Source of the DNA: Chaetoceros tenuissimus
Lineage: Eukaryota; Bacillariophyta; Thalassiosirophyceae; Chaetocerotales; Chaetocerotaceae
Reading direction: 5' to 3'
NCBI GenBank assembly: GCA_021927905.1
Contig: BLLK01000046.1
Location: 1,337,889-1,401,888, forward strand
Length of the DNA: 64,000 nt
Positions 41,519-49,412 of this stretch are shown piece by piece (position 1 is the first letter of the stretch; every line of letters begins with the position of its first letter). The notes below the pieces were generated by a model. That model was not told where the DNA came from and searched no databases. It saw only the letters and a program-made list of their open reading frames with translations. A program made the position numbers and the translations under genes.

Positions 41519-41569
41519 ATCTTGACGCTTCTGTATGATACTAAAATAGATGAATACACAATGACGAGC
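41519..41569 (+). promoter_or_regulatory. Shared promoter module, copy 1 (paralogue B)
   Basis: ATCTTGACGC, then GATACTAAAATAG, then CACAATGACGAG, 149 bases before the ATG at 41717. Diverged form of the module seen before the other array genes. Confidence 0.6.
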
Positions 41570-41716
41570 AATGGAAAATTCTACAACACTCACTATGGTA
41601 CAAACGACATAAACCACTTGAACTCATTTTACTCAAGAAACTGTGAAATACTTCCATTACTCTAGATATCTTTTAGAATTTCCTATATCTACACTATCAA
41701 CTTCGAGTAAAAAAGA

Positions 41717-43627
41717 ATGTCTCCAGCCTCAAAAAGAATGAAACTCGAAAACGGAAGTAGCACTGGTAACCCTCTTGAACCGTCTGCAACTATCAATGAC
41801 TTGCCTAGTGAAATTATGAAGAACATCTTTAGTTTTGTAGGAAAGGGAAGCTATTATTTTATTGGCCCTATATCAAAAGATTTTTGTTTCAACTATTTGA
41901 CTATGGACGTCATTGAAGATAATGTTGCACATAAAATGGATTATCTACAAGCAATTGATAGGAACAAAATTACCACCGCAGAGGCCGTTGCATCTTCATT
42001 TGATTTGGCTGGGTACTGTTTTTTCAAAGCACCAGAAAACTTTCAGATACAGATAGTAGAGAAGGCGATAAGTGAAGGAAACGTAGAAGTTGTAGAAATG
42101 GGGCATGCTATGGGGATCGATGTGAAGAAATTGTTGCCGTGCAAATTTACTGTGAGAGAAATTGTGGAGATGAGAAACTTCGAGATGCTGAAATTTCTAA
42201 TAGAAATGGATTTTATTAGGAAAGACTGCCTACCGGGTCTCATTCTCGCCGCTGCTAATAATAATCAGCTAGAGGTTTTGAAGTGGTTGCATGAAAACAA
42301 CCTGTGCACAGATGGATTCAGAGACATTATTTTTGACGGAGCAACCTTAGGCGGTAACATCGAAATTGTGAAATGGACAGAGAGCACTTTCAAATGTCGG
42401 CGCCCTAAGTGGCATTCTAAGAATGCAGTTGAAAGTGACAATATTGAACTTGTCAAATATTTGAACAGCAGAACATGGGACGTATCTGCTTTTAGTATTG
42501 CAGCATCCAATGGGAATATTGAATTGCTTCAATATCTTTTTGAAAATGAATGCCCCCACGACAATCCTGAGATATACACAGCTATAGCCAACAAAAGTAA
42601 CCATGAAAAGGTGTTGGAAGTTATACAGTGGCTCTACGAGCATGAAGTTCCTTGGGATGAGGAAACCTGCAGAACTTTAATAGAAATGAAAAATCTGAAA
42701 GCTTTAAAGTTCGCAATATCAAACGGTTGTCCATGGCATGAAGATTCTCTAGAAGAAGCTATACTATCTGGTAATTTAGAAGTAGTAGAGTATTGTCTTA
42801 CAAATGGCTGCTCTGTGGGAAGTATTGACGACTGTCACTATGCTATGGGTAATGAAGATCATGATCGAGCACTGAGAACATTGAAATTGCTCCGGAAGTT
42901 CTCAGTACCTTGGAGTGAGGAAACATGTTTAGCCGCTGCTAGGGCTGGTAACTTGCAGGCTTTGAAATGGGCTGTGTCTCAATGTTGTCCTTGGGATAAA
43001 GAGGACGTTGCAGATTATGCTGCTGAGCATGGTCATACAGATGTAATAAAATGGTCGAGATCTCAAGGCTGTCAGTGGCATAGAGATTTCAGTGCAAGAG
43101 CTGCATCGGGTGGACATCTCGAGACACTAAAATATCTAATATCTGAGGGCTGTCAACGTGGGGGATTCACTTTTCTTGAGGCAATGAAATCTGGAAACAT
43201 TGCTTTAGTTGAATATTGTGTTGGAAAAAAATTCTCAACCAAGCGAACTAAGAACAGACTTTATGAATATGCAATCAAATATTTCAAGGATCCTATTCCT
43301 GTATTACAACTACTTCAAAAGTATGAATATCCTTGGCATCCCAGTGCTTGCAAAGCAGCTGTACATAATGGTGATTTGAAACTCCTTCGATGGCTACATT
43401 TTAATGGTTGTGCATGGGATGAAGATACTTGGAACGAGGCACTCGAGAATCAGGACTTTGATATTCTGAGATATATTGTGAACGAGAATGGAAGTACTTT
43501 GAAAGCAGTAGAGTTGAAAGATCAGCTTCGAAATCTAGGTCTGCCTTCAACTGGTAAAAAAGCAGACTTGGTCACCAGGTTGATGGAATATGTTACTACA
43601 TTCGACACTTCTTCTAGAATATCTTGA
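41717..43627 (+). CDS. F-box/ankyrin paralogue B with captured SAP domain
   Basis: 636 residues. It starts with the basic SKRMKLENGSS, then LPSEIMKNIFSFVGKGSYYF (F-box-like). Degenerate ankyrin repeats follow from about 115 to 590 (GCPWHEDSLEEAILSGNLEV, CCPWDKEDVADYAAEHGHTD). Where all other members end with a WTKETYAYCF/HQCSDEI tail, this one switches at about residue 594 to VELKDQLRNLGLPSTGKKAD followed by LVTRLMEY, a SAP domain. In DNA the patch 43508-43591 differs from the SAP of the plastid gene (35363-35446) at 9 of 84 positions, so it was copied from that neighbour. The SAP would add nucleic-acid binding to an F-box adaptor. Confidence 0.85.
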   Translation: MSPASKRMKLENGSSTGNPLEPSATINDLPSEIMKNIFSFVGKGSYYFIGPISKDFCFNYLTMDVIEDNVAHKMDYLQAIDRNKITTAEAVASSFDLAGYCFFKAPENFQIQIVEKAISEGNVEVVEMGHAMGIDVKKLLPCKFTVREIVEMRNFEMLKFLIEMDFIRKDCLPGLILAAANNNQLEVLKWLHENNLCTDGFRDIIFDGATLGGNIEIVKWTESTFKCRRPKWHSKNAVESDNIELVKYLNSRTWDVSAFSIAASNGNIELLQYLFENECPHDNPEIYTAIANKSNHEKVLEVIQWLYEHEVPWDEETCRTLIEMKNLKALKFAISNGCPWHEDSLEEAILSGNLEVVEYCLTNGCSVGSIDDCHYAMGNEDHDRALRTLKLLRKFSVPWSEETCLAAARAGNLQALKWAVSQCCPWDKEDVADYAAEHGHTDVIKWSRSQGCQWHRDFSARAASGGHLETLKYLISEGCQRGGFTFLEAMKSGNIALVEYCVGKKFSTKRTKNRLYEYAIKYFKDPIPVLQLLQKYEYPWHPSACKAAVHNGDLKLLRWLHFNGCAWDEDTWNEALENQDFDILRYIVNENGSTLKAVELKDQLRNLGLPSTGKKADLVTRLMEYVTTFDTSSRIS

Positions 43628-43693
43628 AAACATTGCCTCTGAATCTCCGTTGATCACAATGAAAAGATGATCTGATGAAATTTGTCCCAATGT

Positions 43694-43730
43694 GATTTAC
43701 TAAAATAGTTCAATCTTTCAACAATGACGA
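43694..43730 (+). promoter_or_regulatory. Shared promoter module, copy 2 (paralogue C)
   Basis: GATTTACTAAAATAGTTC, eight bases, then CAACAATGACGA, ending 146 bases before the start codon at 43876. Confidence 0.7.
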
Positions 43731-43875
43731 CCTCGGCGGTAGATGTGTACAAAAAGGCTCCAGCTTCTGTGCGTGTGGACGTGGTGTGGACGGATTTTCT
43801 TATTTCTGTTATGTATCTATCTATACACCAACAACTCCGGTAAAAGCAAAAAATAGGTACCGAACATAAAATACC

Positions 43876-45840
43876 ATGATAACTCAAGCTAGAAAGAGAA
43901 TGAGACTCGAAGACCGCAGCAGCAGTTCCGAAGGAAAGCTACTCGAGCCATCTGCTACAATGAATGACTTACCAAGTGAAGTTATGAAGAATATCTTTAG
44001 TTTTGTCGGCAAAGGAAATTACTGTTTTGTTGCTCCGGTATCCAAAGACTTTTGTTACAACTATCTAACCATGGACGTCATTGAAGATAAATTTGCACAC
44101 AAGATGGATTGCCAACTTGCAATTGGAAAGAACAAGATTACTACAGCAGAGGCCGCATCAACTTCATTTGAGTTGGCTGAATATTGCTTTTTCAATGCAC
44201 CGGAAGACTTCAAAAGGCAGGTGGTAAAGAAAGCAGTGGAAACAGGCAGGAAAGATATCGTAGAAATTGGAGAAGCCATGGGAATCGAAATATCAGAATC
44301 GATGAGTCCAGAAATAATCAGAAATAATCTCGTGAAAATTGCGAGAAGGGGAGACTTGGAGATGATAAAACTTCTACAAGAAAAAGGTGTGGACATTGCG
44401 TCAAATAAACTCTATATCATGAATGCGGCTGCTAATAAAGGTCAATTGGGAATTTTGAAGTGGCTAAGGAAAAATAATTTGTGTTCATCATCTGATAATC
44501 AAAGCCTAATAGTTCGCATAGCAGCAAGAAGCGGTCGTCTATCAATCATAAAATGGGCAAAGGAAGTTGCTGGCTTCAATTTACATATTGGCTTGATTAA
44601 TGATGCAGCAGCTAGTGGAAATCTAGATCTTATCAAGTATTTGAGAAGCAAGGAAATCTCATGGAAAGACAACACATTTTGTTTTGCGGTGTTAAGTGGA
44701 AACATCGCAATGCTTCAATATCTAATAGACAATGAATGCCCCCATGATGAACCTAGGATTTGTTCCAATGCAGTAGTGGATGATGATCGTGAAAAGGCAC
44801 TGGAAGTGCTACAATGGCTTCATGAACATAATGTTCCTTGGGATGAGGAAACCTGTAACACGTCAGCAAGAAAGGGTAACCTGAAAGCTTTAGAATACGC
44901 AAGATTGAATGGTTGCCAATGGAATGAAACTTGCCTAGAGCAAGCTGTAAGGCATCGAAATGTAGAAGTTATAGAATATTGTCTTCAAAATGGTTGCCCT
45001 ATTGGAACCAGAGCTATCTGCAAATTTGCTACGACGCATAATCAAGATCATGATCAGGCATTCCAAATTTTGAAATTGCTTCGGAAGTTCTCAGTACCAT
45101 GGAGTACAGAGACGTGCACGTTCGCTGCTTGTAACGGTCACTTTGAGGCATTAAAGTGGGCTGTATCTGAAGGATGCAATTGGGATAGGCAAAAATGTGC
45201 AAATTATGCTGCTGAACATGGTGATATTGAAGTTCTAAAATGGATGAAAATACACGGCTGTCAATGGGATTTAGAAACTATTGAAGGCGCTGCAAGGAAA
45301 GGAAATCTCGAGACACTAAAATTTCTTAGATCACAGGGATGTCCATGCAATGAAAGCACTTTTCTTGAAGCAATTGAATCCAGAAATTTTGATATTGTTG
45401 AATATTGTGTGGAGAATGTCTTTCCTTTTGATGACAGACTTTATGAAGACATAATTCGTTATTTTCGGTATCCTATTCCTATCATGAAGCTACTCCGAAG
45501 TAGCGATTATCCGTGGCATCCAAGTGCTTGTTTTCGGGCTGCTGATTATAATAATCTCAGACTCCTTCGCTGGTTACGGTTCAGTGGTTGTGCATGGGAT
45601 GAGTGTGTCTGCAATATTGCCGTGATAAATGACAACCTCGACATTCTAAGATATGCTCATGAATCTGGATGTCCTTGGACCAAAGAAACATATGCATTTT
45701 GTTTCGGTAATGGTGGTCTAGACGATGAATATATTGAAATTCCAACAAAAACTGATATTGTACGTTCAGAAGAAATCTTTCAATATATCGAAGATAACAA
45801 TTGTCCAAAACCAGGCCCACATGACTGGAATATTATCTAA
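43876..45840 (+). CDS. F-box/ankyrin paralogue C
   Basis: 654 residues with the full family layout: basic ARKRMRLEDRSSSS, LLEPSATMNDLPSEVMKNIF then SFVGKGNYCF (F-box-like, about residues 25-60), VIEDKFAHKMD linker, ankyrin units from ~125, and the C-terminal WTKETYAFCF, SEEIFQYI and NCPKPGPHDW. Units carry the CPWDEETCNxxARKGNLKAL-type motif. Residues around 140-230 diverge between paralogues (here KEVAGFNLHIG-type, shared with D and G), suggesting two sub-lineages. Predicted SCF adaptor; target unknown. Confidence 0.85.
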   Translation: MITQARKRMRLEDRSSSSEGKLLEPSATMNDLPSEVMKNIFSFVGKGNYCFVAPVSKDFCYNYLTMDVIEDKFAHKMDCQLAIGKNKITTAEAASTSFELAEYCFFNAPEDFKRQVVKKAVETGRKDIVEIGEAMGIEISESMSPEIIRNNLVKIARRGDLEMIKLLQEKGVDIASNKLYIMNAAANKGQLGILKWLRKNNLCSSSDNQSLIVRIAARSGRLSIIKWAKEVAGFNLHIGLINDAAASGNLDLIKYLRSKEISWKDNTFCFAVLSGNIAMLQYLIDNECPHDEPRICSNAVVDDDREKALEVLQWLHEHNVPWDEETCNTSARKGNLKALEYARLNGCQWNETCLEQAVRHRNVEVIEYCLQNGCPIGTRAICKFATTHNQDHDQAFQILKLLRKFSVPWSTETCTFAACNGHFEALKWAVSEGCNWDRQKCANYAAEHGDIEVLKWMKIHGCQWDLETIEGAARKGNLETLKFLRSQGCPCNESTFLEAIESRNFDIVEYCVENVFPFDDRLYEDIIRYFRYPIPIMKLLRSSDYPWHPSACFRAADYNNLRLLRWLRFSGCAWDECVCNIAVINDNLDILRYAHESGCPWTKETYAFCFGNGGLDDEYIEIPTKTDIVRSEEIFQYIEDNNCPKPGPHDWNII

Positions 45841-46054
45841 CTAGATACTATTAGTAGATAGTAATTATGAAAGGCATTTTTTTACGAGTGCGAATTCCAA
45901 TTGCAGTATGGTGCATCTATGAATGCGATTAGGCGATTCGAAATCAAAAACTGTTCGGATTGGCTTGGCGTATTTATGGTGGTAGCTCAGTACAAGGTTT
46001 TCAAAGTTATGAAACTATATAAACATCTTAGATTCAATCAATTCTCAGTTCAGC

Positions 46055-46295
46055 TCGGCTTTCCGTATCTATTCTTCCTTTTGTCTCTTCTCCAGTTTTC
46101 TTCTCGCTTTCACTCATTGGAAAAGTATTCATACTTTCGCAATCAGGCTTGGTTTTCTGAATCATTTTACGCACACCACTTTATTCCAGTGTTGGTCTTA
46201 GTCCGGACCAAGTTACTCTGCAAAGCAATATTGCCTTGTCCTTTCTCTTCTGGATATTCATAAAAATTTATCCAATGACCAATTCCGCTTTGGTT
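46055..46295 (-). pseudogene. Fossil of the MIT/coiled-coil gene 3-prime end (copy after C)
   Basis: Matches the intact gene at about 58891-59165: TATTCTTCCTTTTG-CTCTTCT, TCTCGCTTTCACT, AAAAGT-TTCATACTTTCGCAA, TTCTGAATCATTTT, TTACTCTG-AAGCAATATTGCCTTG, TCCTTTCTC-TCTGGATATTC. Stops and indels abolish coding. Confidence 0.8.
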
Positions 46296-46300
46296 GAAAT

Positions 46301-46349
46301 ATCTTTGACAATGGCTAAAATAGTTCCCAAACTTTCAACAATGACGAGC
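46301..46349 (+). promoter_or_regulatory. Shared promoter module, copy 3 (now before a Cys-rich gene)
   Basis: ATCTTTGACA, GGCTAAAATAGTTC, then TTTCAACAATGACGAG, 192 bases before the ATG at 46542. The gene it drives is not an ankyrin gene. Confidence 0.65.
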
Positions 46350-46541
46350 TAATAACACAACCAGCAACACGCTCAATCGTCAATCGTCGTCTTGCCTTTC
46401 ACTTATTCCGACTCTAGGCAACTCTCTAGGCGGTTCTTTTTTGTGTTGTCAACATGATCAGCATTTTCATTAGGTTTTCTCCTATCCAATTCAAACTCTT
46501 CCAAAGGCACTATACTCATTACTACAAGTAAAGGAAGAGAG

Positions 46542-47036
46542 ATGAGTCCTTCAAGCGATCATGATGAAAGTGCCGTAGCTGCAGCACTGATTTCTATGAA
46601 GAACGAGACTACAGAGGTGTGTAAAAGAAACCTACTAGTACTGAAGAAAGCCGTTCCACCAAGAAAGAAATCTCGACCTTCTTCAAAGAAACCTCAGGCA
46701 AAAAGACTCAAGAAAAATTGCATGTTGAGAATCCCTGGTGATGTTGAGTTTACAACTGATGGTAAAACTATAGTCACGCCTGACATTACATGCTCCAAGA
46801 TTATAAATGGGAAGAAACAGCTTAATTTTGGTAATGTGATCTGTAATTCTTGTAAAAGGTGCTTCTGTTGTGTCTACGAGATAAAGGGAATGAAGAAGTG
46901 TGCGATGAAAAGAAATTGCTTTAAGATACACAGAGAATTGGAAGGAAGTCAATGTAAAAATGCTGGATTTACACCATTGAGTCGAATTACTCATAAAGAC
47001 TATGACAAAATATGCAATAAAAAGAAACTGCTTTGA
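46542..47036 (+). CDS. Small basic Cys-rich protein, probably nuclear
   Basis: 164 residues. The N-terminal third is Lys/Arg-rich (VPPRKKSRPSSKKPQAKRLK), a strong nuclear signal. The C-terminal half has a Cys cluster, VICNSCKRCFCCVYEIKGMK then CAMKRNCFKIHREL and GSQCKNAGF, possibly zinc-binding. It does not match the ankyrin family, yet it sits exactly between an ankyrin-type promoter module and an ankyrin 3-prime remnant. A second, frameshifted copy of its last Cys segment follows the stop (47020-47085), so the original protein may have been longer. Family not recognised. Confidence 0.6.
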   Translation: MSPSSDHDESAVAAALISMKNETTEVCKRNLLVLKKAVPPRKKSRPSSKKPQAKRLKKNCMLRIPGDVEFTTDGKTIVTPDITCSKIINGKKQLNFGNVICNSCKRCFCCVYEIKGMKKCAMKRNCFKIHRELEGSQCKNAGFTPLSRITHKDYDKICNKKKLL

Positions 47037-47100
47037 ACAGCACAGAGAGTTGGATGGAAGTGTATGTAAAGATGCAACATTTACTCGCTTGATTCCATTT
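47037..47100 (+). pseudogene. Out-of-frame repeat of the Cys-rich C-terminal module
   Basis: CACAGAGAGTTGGATGGAAG and TGTAAAGATGCAACATTTAC align with 46930-46972 (CACAGAGAATTGGAAGGAAG, TGTAAAAATGCTGGATTTAC). The reading frame is broken by the TGA at 47034-47036. Confidence 0.6.
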
Positions 47101-47124
47101 ATTCCATTTTAGAAAAGGTGTTAT

Positions 47125-47230
47125 TGGTCAAAAGAAACATATGTGGACTGTCTTGATGGTAAATAGGATTACGATACCGATGGGTCACGAATGTTCAGAT
47201 GAAATTTCCAGTATGTCCAAGCCCAGAACA
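47125..47230 (+). pseudogene. Remnant of an ankyrin-family 3-prime end
   Basis: Shares CAAAAGAAACATATG (family WTKETYA codons) and CACGAATGTTCAGATGAAAT (family H-ECSDEI codons), with internal loss. It shows that a paralogue once occupied the place of the Cys-rich gene. Confidence 0.7.
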
Positions 47231-47630
47231 AATTACTGGGAAACATTTTCATTAGACTCTGACTTCGACGATGATTCTGTCGATGATGAGTATGTAGGTA
47301 GATGTTTTCATAGATTGCAACATTAGATATATTACATGAATTATAACATCACTTTTCGAAAAGAAAGTTGCTAGTAGGTGCAATTCCATTGACCTAAGTC
47401 TATGAACATGATTCTTCAATAGTTCTATGAACATGATTCAAAAGTTTTACCAACTAATCAAAGGATGTTCATAGAGACGAAGAATGATGCGACTCGACTC
47501 CAAATAGAATTGTTTAGTATTCTTGACTACTTTCCTCATCTTCTCCGATTTATTCTCCAGTTCGCTCTGGTCAAGAATCTGTTTCTCGATAATCTTTACA
47601 GCGAAAGACCACCTATGGAAGACTTTCTTG

Positions 47631-48018
47631 AGGGGGGAAGGGTTAGCTCAGTTGGTAGAGCAGTCATCTTCATGGTGAAAGGTTGTGGGTTCAGGTCCCA
47701 CCCACTCCCCTTGTTCAAGCCTGGACATGCTTGAACAACCTGCAGTGTGCACGTATGTGTTTGTACGTACGTACATGCTGCAACCAACAAGATTTCTTAA
47801 AATCTATTCTGTCCCCCTCCTTGTCCCAGGAGGGTGCGCACAACAAAAATTTGAGACATATGAAGAGGCGAGGTGGTTTTCACAATACGGGAAGTTGGCT
47901 TTCCCCTAGCCACAGAGAAAAGAAAACACTATCAATTGTCATCCACCTTCGGGCCGATGTAATGAAATTGATGCTATCCAATAATATAGTGATTAATATC
48001 AGTAAAGATTTCCAATTT
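47631..48018 (+). mobile_element. tRNA-headed retroposon (SINE-like), 388 bp, with 17-bp target-site duplication
   Basis: TATGGAAGACTTTCTTG occurs at 47614-47630 and again at 48019-48035. Between them the parental gene reading is interrupted and then resumes exactly, so 388 bp were inserted with a 17-bp duplication. The insert opens with a tRNA-like head, followed by a perfect 10-bp hairpin (47711-47720 with 47729-47738) and a 6-bp hairpin (CCCTCC/GGAGGG, about 47815-47834). No open frame. No A-tail precedes the right duplication. A long TSD and an internal polymerase III promoter are hallmarks of SINEs. Confidence 0.8.
47632..47710 (+). ncRNA. tRNA-like head with A and B boxes
   Basis: A box TAGCTCAGTTGG at 47644-47655 and B box GGTTCAGGTCC at 47688-47698 (one base off consensus). 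The D arm GCTC/GAGC and T arm GTGGG/CCCAC pair, and an extended acceptor GGGG/CCCC pairs. The anticodon stem pairs weakly around loop CTTCATG, giving UCA. The long acceptor with mismatches and missing A58 argue against a working tRNA; it is read as a SINE head. Confidence 0.6.
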
Positions 48019-48892
48019 TATGGAAGACTTTCTTGCTTGGAGAGATGAGAGAGTTATGGACGAAGTCCATTTGTATGGGTGGTTCATTGACTATTGGATG
48101 GAGACTGGTCTTCTTCGTGACATCTTTACTCATAAAATCGCTACACAAGAACATTGGAATTTACTCATGATGCCTACTGTTTATCCAAAGAGTAGCGTCA
48201 CCTACGAGAAAATATGTGGTGATCAAGTTGTGACTCCTACTATGTATGATCCCCATCGTATCAATGATGTGAGCGGAGGATGCGAACCTGTTGCTGTCAT
48301 CTCTGCAGAAAAACTTGCTGATTACAATGAAGGACCTGATGAAACTCGCAAGATTGCCCAAGTGTAAATGAACAACGAGAAGATGGCGAAGTGGGTAATT
48401 TCCGAAGATGCATGGCACTGTGTATGGAAAGAGTTAATCGTCAATAGAAAGGGTCTGAAAACCTTTCTAGAAAGACCACATACTGAAGAAGAATACAACT
48501 TCTCTGCAGAGAGACTCATCGCCAAGTATGGCTCTGAGGAGTGGAATACCAAAGCAACAGCCAATCGAGTAGTAGAACTTTTAACATGGCATCGAGGTTT
48601 GATCAAGACAGAGTTGGACGAAGTAAACGCTGGTACAAGAGTCTTGACTGATAACGATATTCTAGGACCAAAAGAGAGAATGAAAAGAAAAATGAAGAAA
48701 CTTGAGCAGGAAACAGCCAAAGTAGACGCCAGACACCTATCACATCGTCATTTGGAGGAGAAGAAAGATTATGTGGAATACTTTGAGGCACTTAATAAAG
48801 CTTTGCACAAGAGACGAAGAGAATTGAATAAAGAAGAGAGCTTAGAAAGGGGTGAGATGCTCAAACGGCATTTGTCAAGACGTTTGAAGTAG

Positions 48893-49056
48893 ATGCCCGT
48901 AAAGGATTAGAGAATAATATGTATACCTTCAATAATGGAGAAGGCGGCAAAGGAATTTGGAAAGCTAACTTTTTGCTTAGTATTCTCCAACCTTTTCTCC
49001 AAGACTGGTCAAGAATTTTTAAAATAATGTCATTTTGTCATTTTCTCTTTCGAGAA
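48893..49056. other. Short spacer
   Basis: AT-rich spacer between the sulfotransferase-like pseudogene and the promoter of paralogue D. No feature recognised. Confidence 0.4.
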
Positions 49057-49101
49057 ATCTTGACACGTTGATTTACTAAAATAGTTCATAACAATGACGA
49101 G
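49057..49101 (+). promoter_or_regulatory. Shared promoter module, copy 4 (paralogue D)
   Basis: ATCTTGACACGTT, GATTTACTAAAATAGTTC, then ATAACAATGACGAG. It ends 136 bases before the first duplicated ATG at 49238. Confidence 0.75.
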
Positions 49102-49150
49102 CATCTTCAACATTGAGCAATACCAACACCGTGAATCGTGCTTTTTTTTG

Positions 49151-49412
49151 CTAACAGGCGACAGATACCTTTTCGAACCTCTCTAATCTTTTGCAAAAAG
49201 TATATCTATACCATTGATAAAAGAAAACATTCACAAGATGACTGCAACGAGAAAGAGAATGAGACTAGAAGACAGCGGCAGCTAACAGGCGACAGATACC
49301 TTTTCGAACCTCTCTAATCTTTTGCAAAAAGTATATCTATACCATTGATAAAAGAAAACATTCACAAGATGACTGCAACGAGAAAGAGAATGAGACTAGA
49401 AGACAGCGGCAG
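49151..49412 (+). repeat. Perfect 131-bp tandem duplication of leader plus first codons
   Basis: Units 49151-49281 and 49282-49412 are identical. Each contains CTAACAGGCGACAGATACC, the leader, an ATG and the codons up to the Ser-Gly-Ser run. A very recent duplication or an assembly artefact. Confidence 0.95.
49238..49285 (+). other. 15-codon minigene / upstream ORF made by the duplication
   Basis: ATG at 49238 reads MTATRKRMRLEDSGS, then TAA, because the second unit starts with CTAACAG. It is in frame position to precede the true start at 49369 and could lower translation of paralogue D. Confidence 0.6.

Larger units (their letters stand above)
47568..48892 (+). pseudogene. Truncated, interrupted copy of the sulfotransferase-like gene
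   Basis: Aligns with the last exon of the gene at 36144-37857 only, from the TTTCTCGATAATCTTTAC codons to the stop; exons 1-3 are absent. Defects: a 388-bp insertion at 47631, an in-frame stop (GTGTAA at 48362-48367 where the parent has GTATTA), and small in-frame deletions (about MLEEMLHELD and DEIFKKTGD). The second half (48368-48892) remains open for 174 codons. Not likely to give a functional protein. Confidence 0.85.

Noticed and set aside
47632-47710. Functional tRNA gene (anticodon UCA, selenocysteine or suppressor)
   Set aside because: Anticodon stem weak, acceptor too long with mismatches, B box off consensus, no long variable arm, and it forms the head of a TSD-flanked insertion.
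47465-47734. 89-codon open frame running into the retroposon
   Set aside because: A chance frame joining pseudogene sequence to the tRNA-like head.
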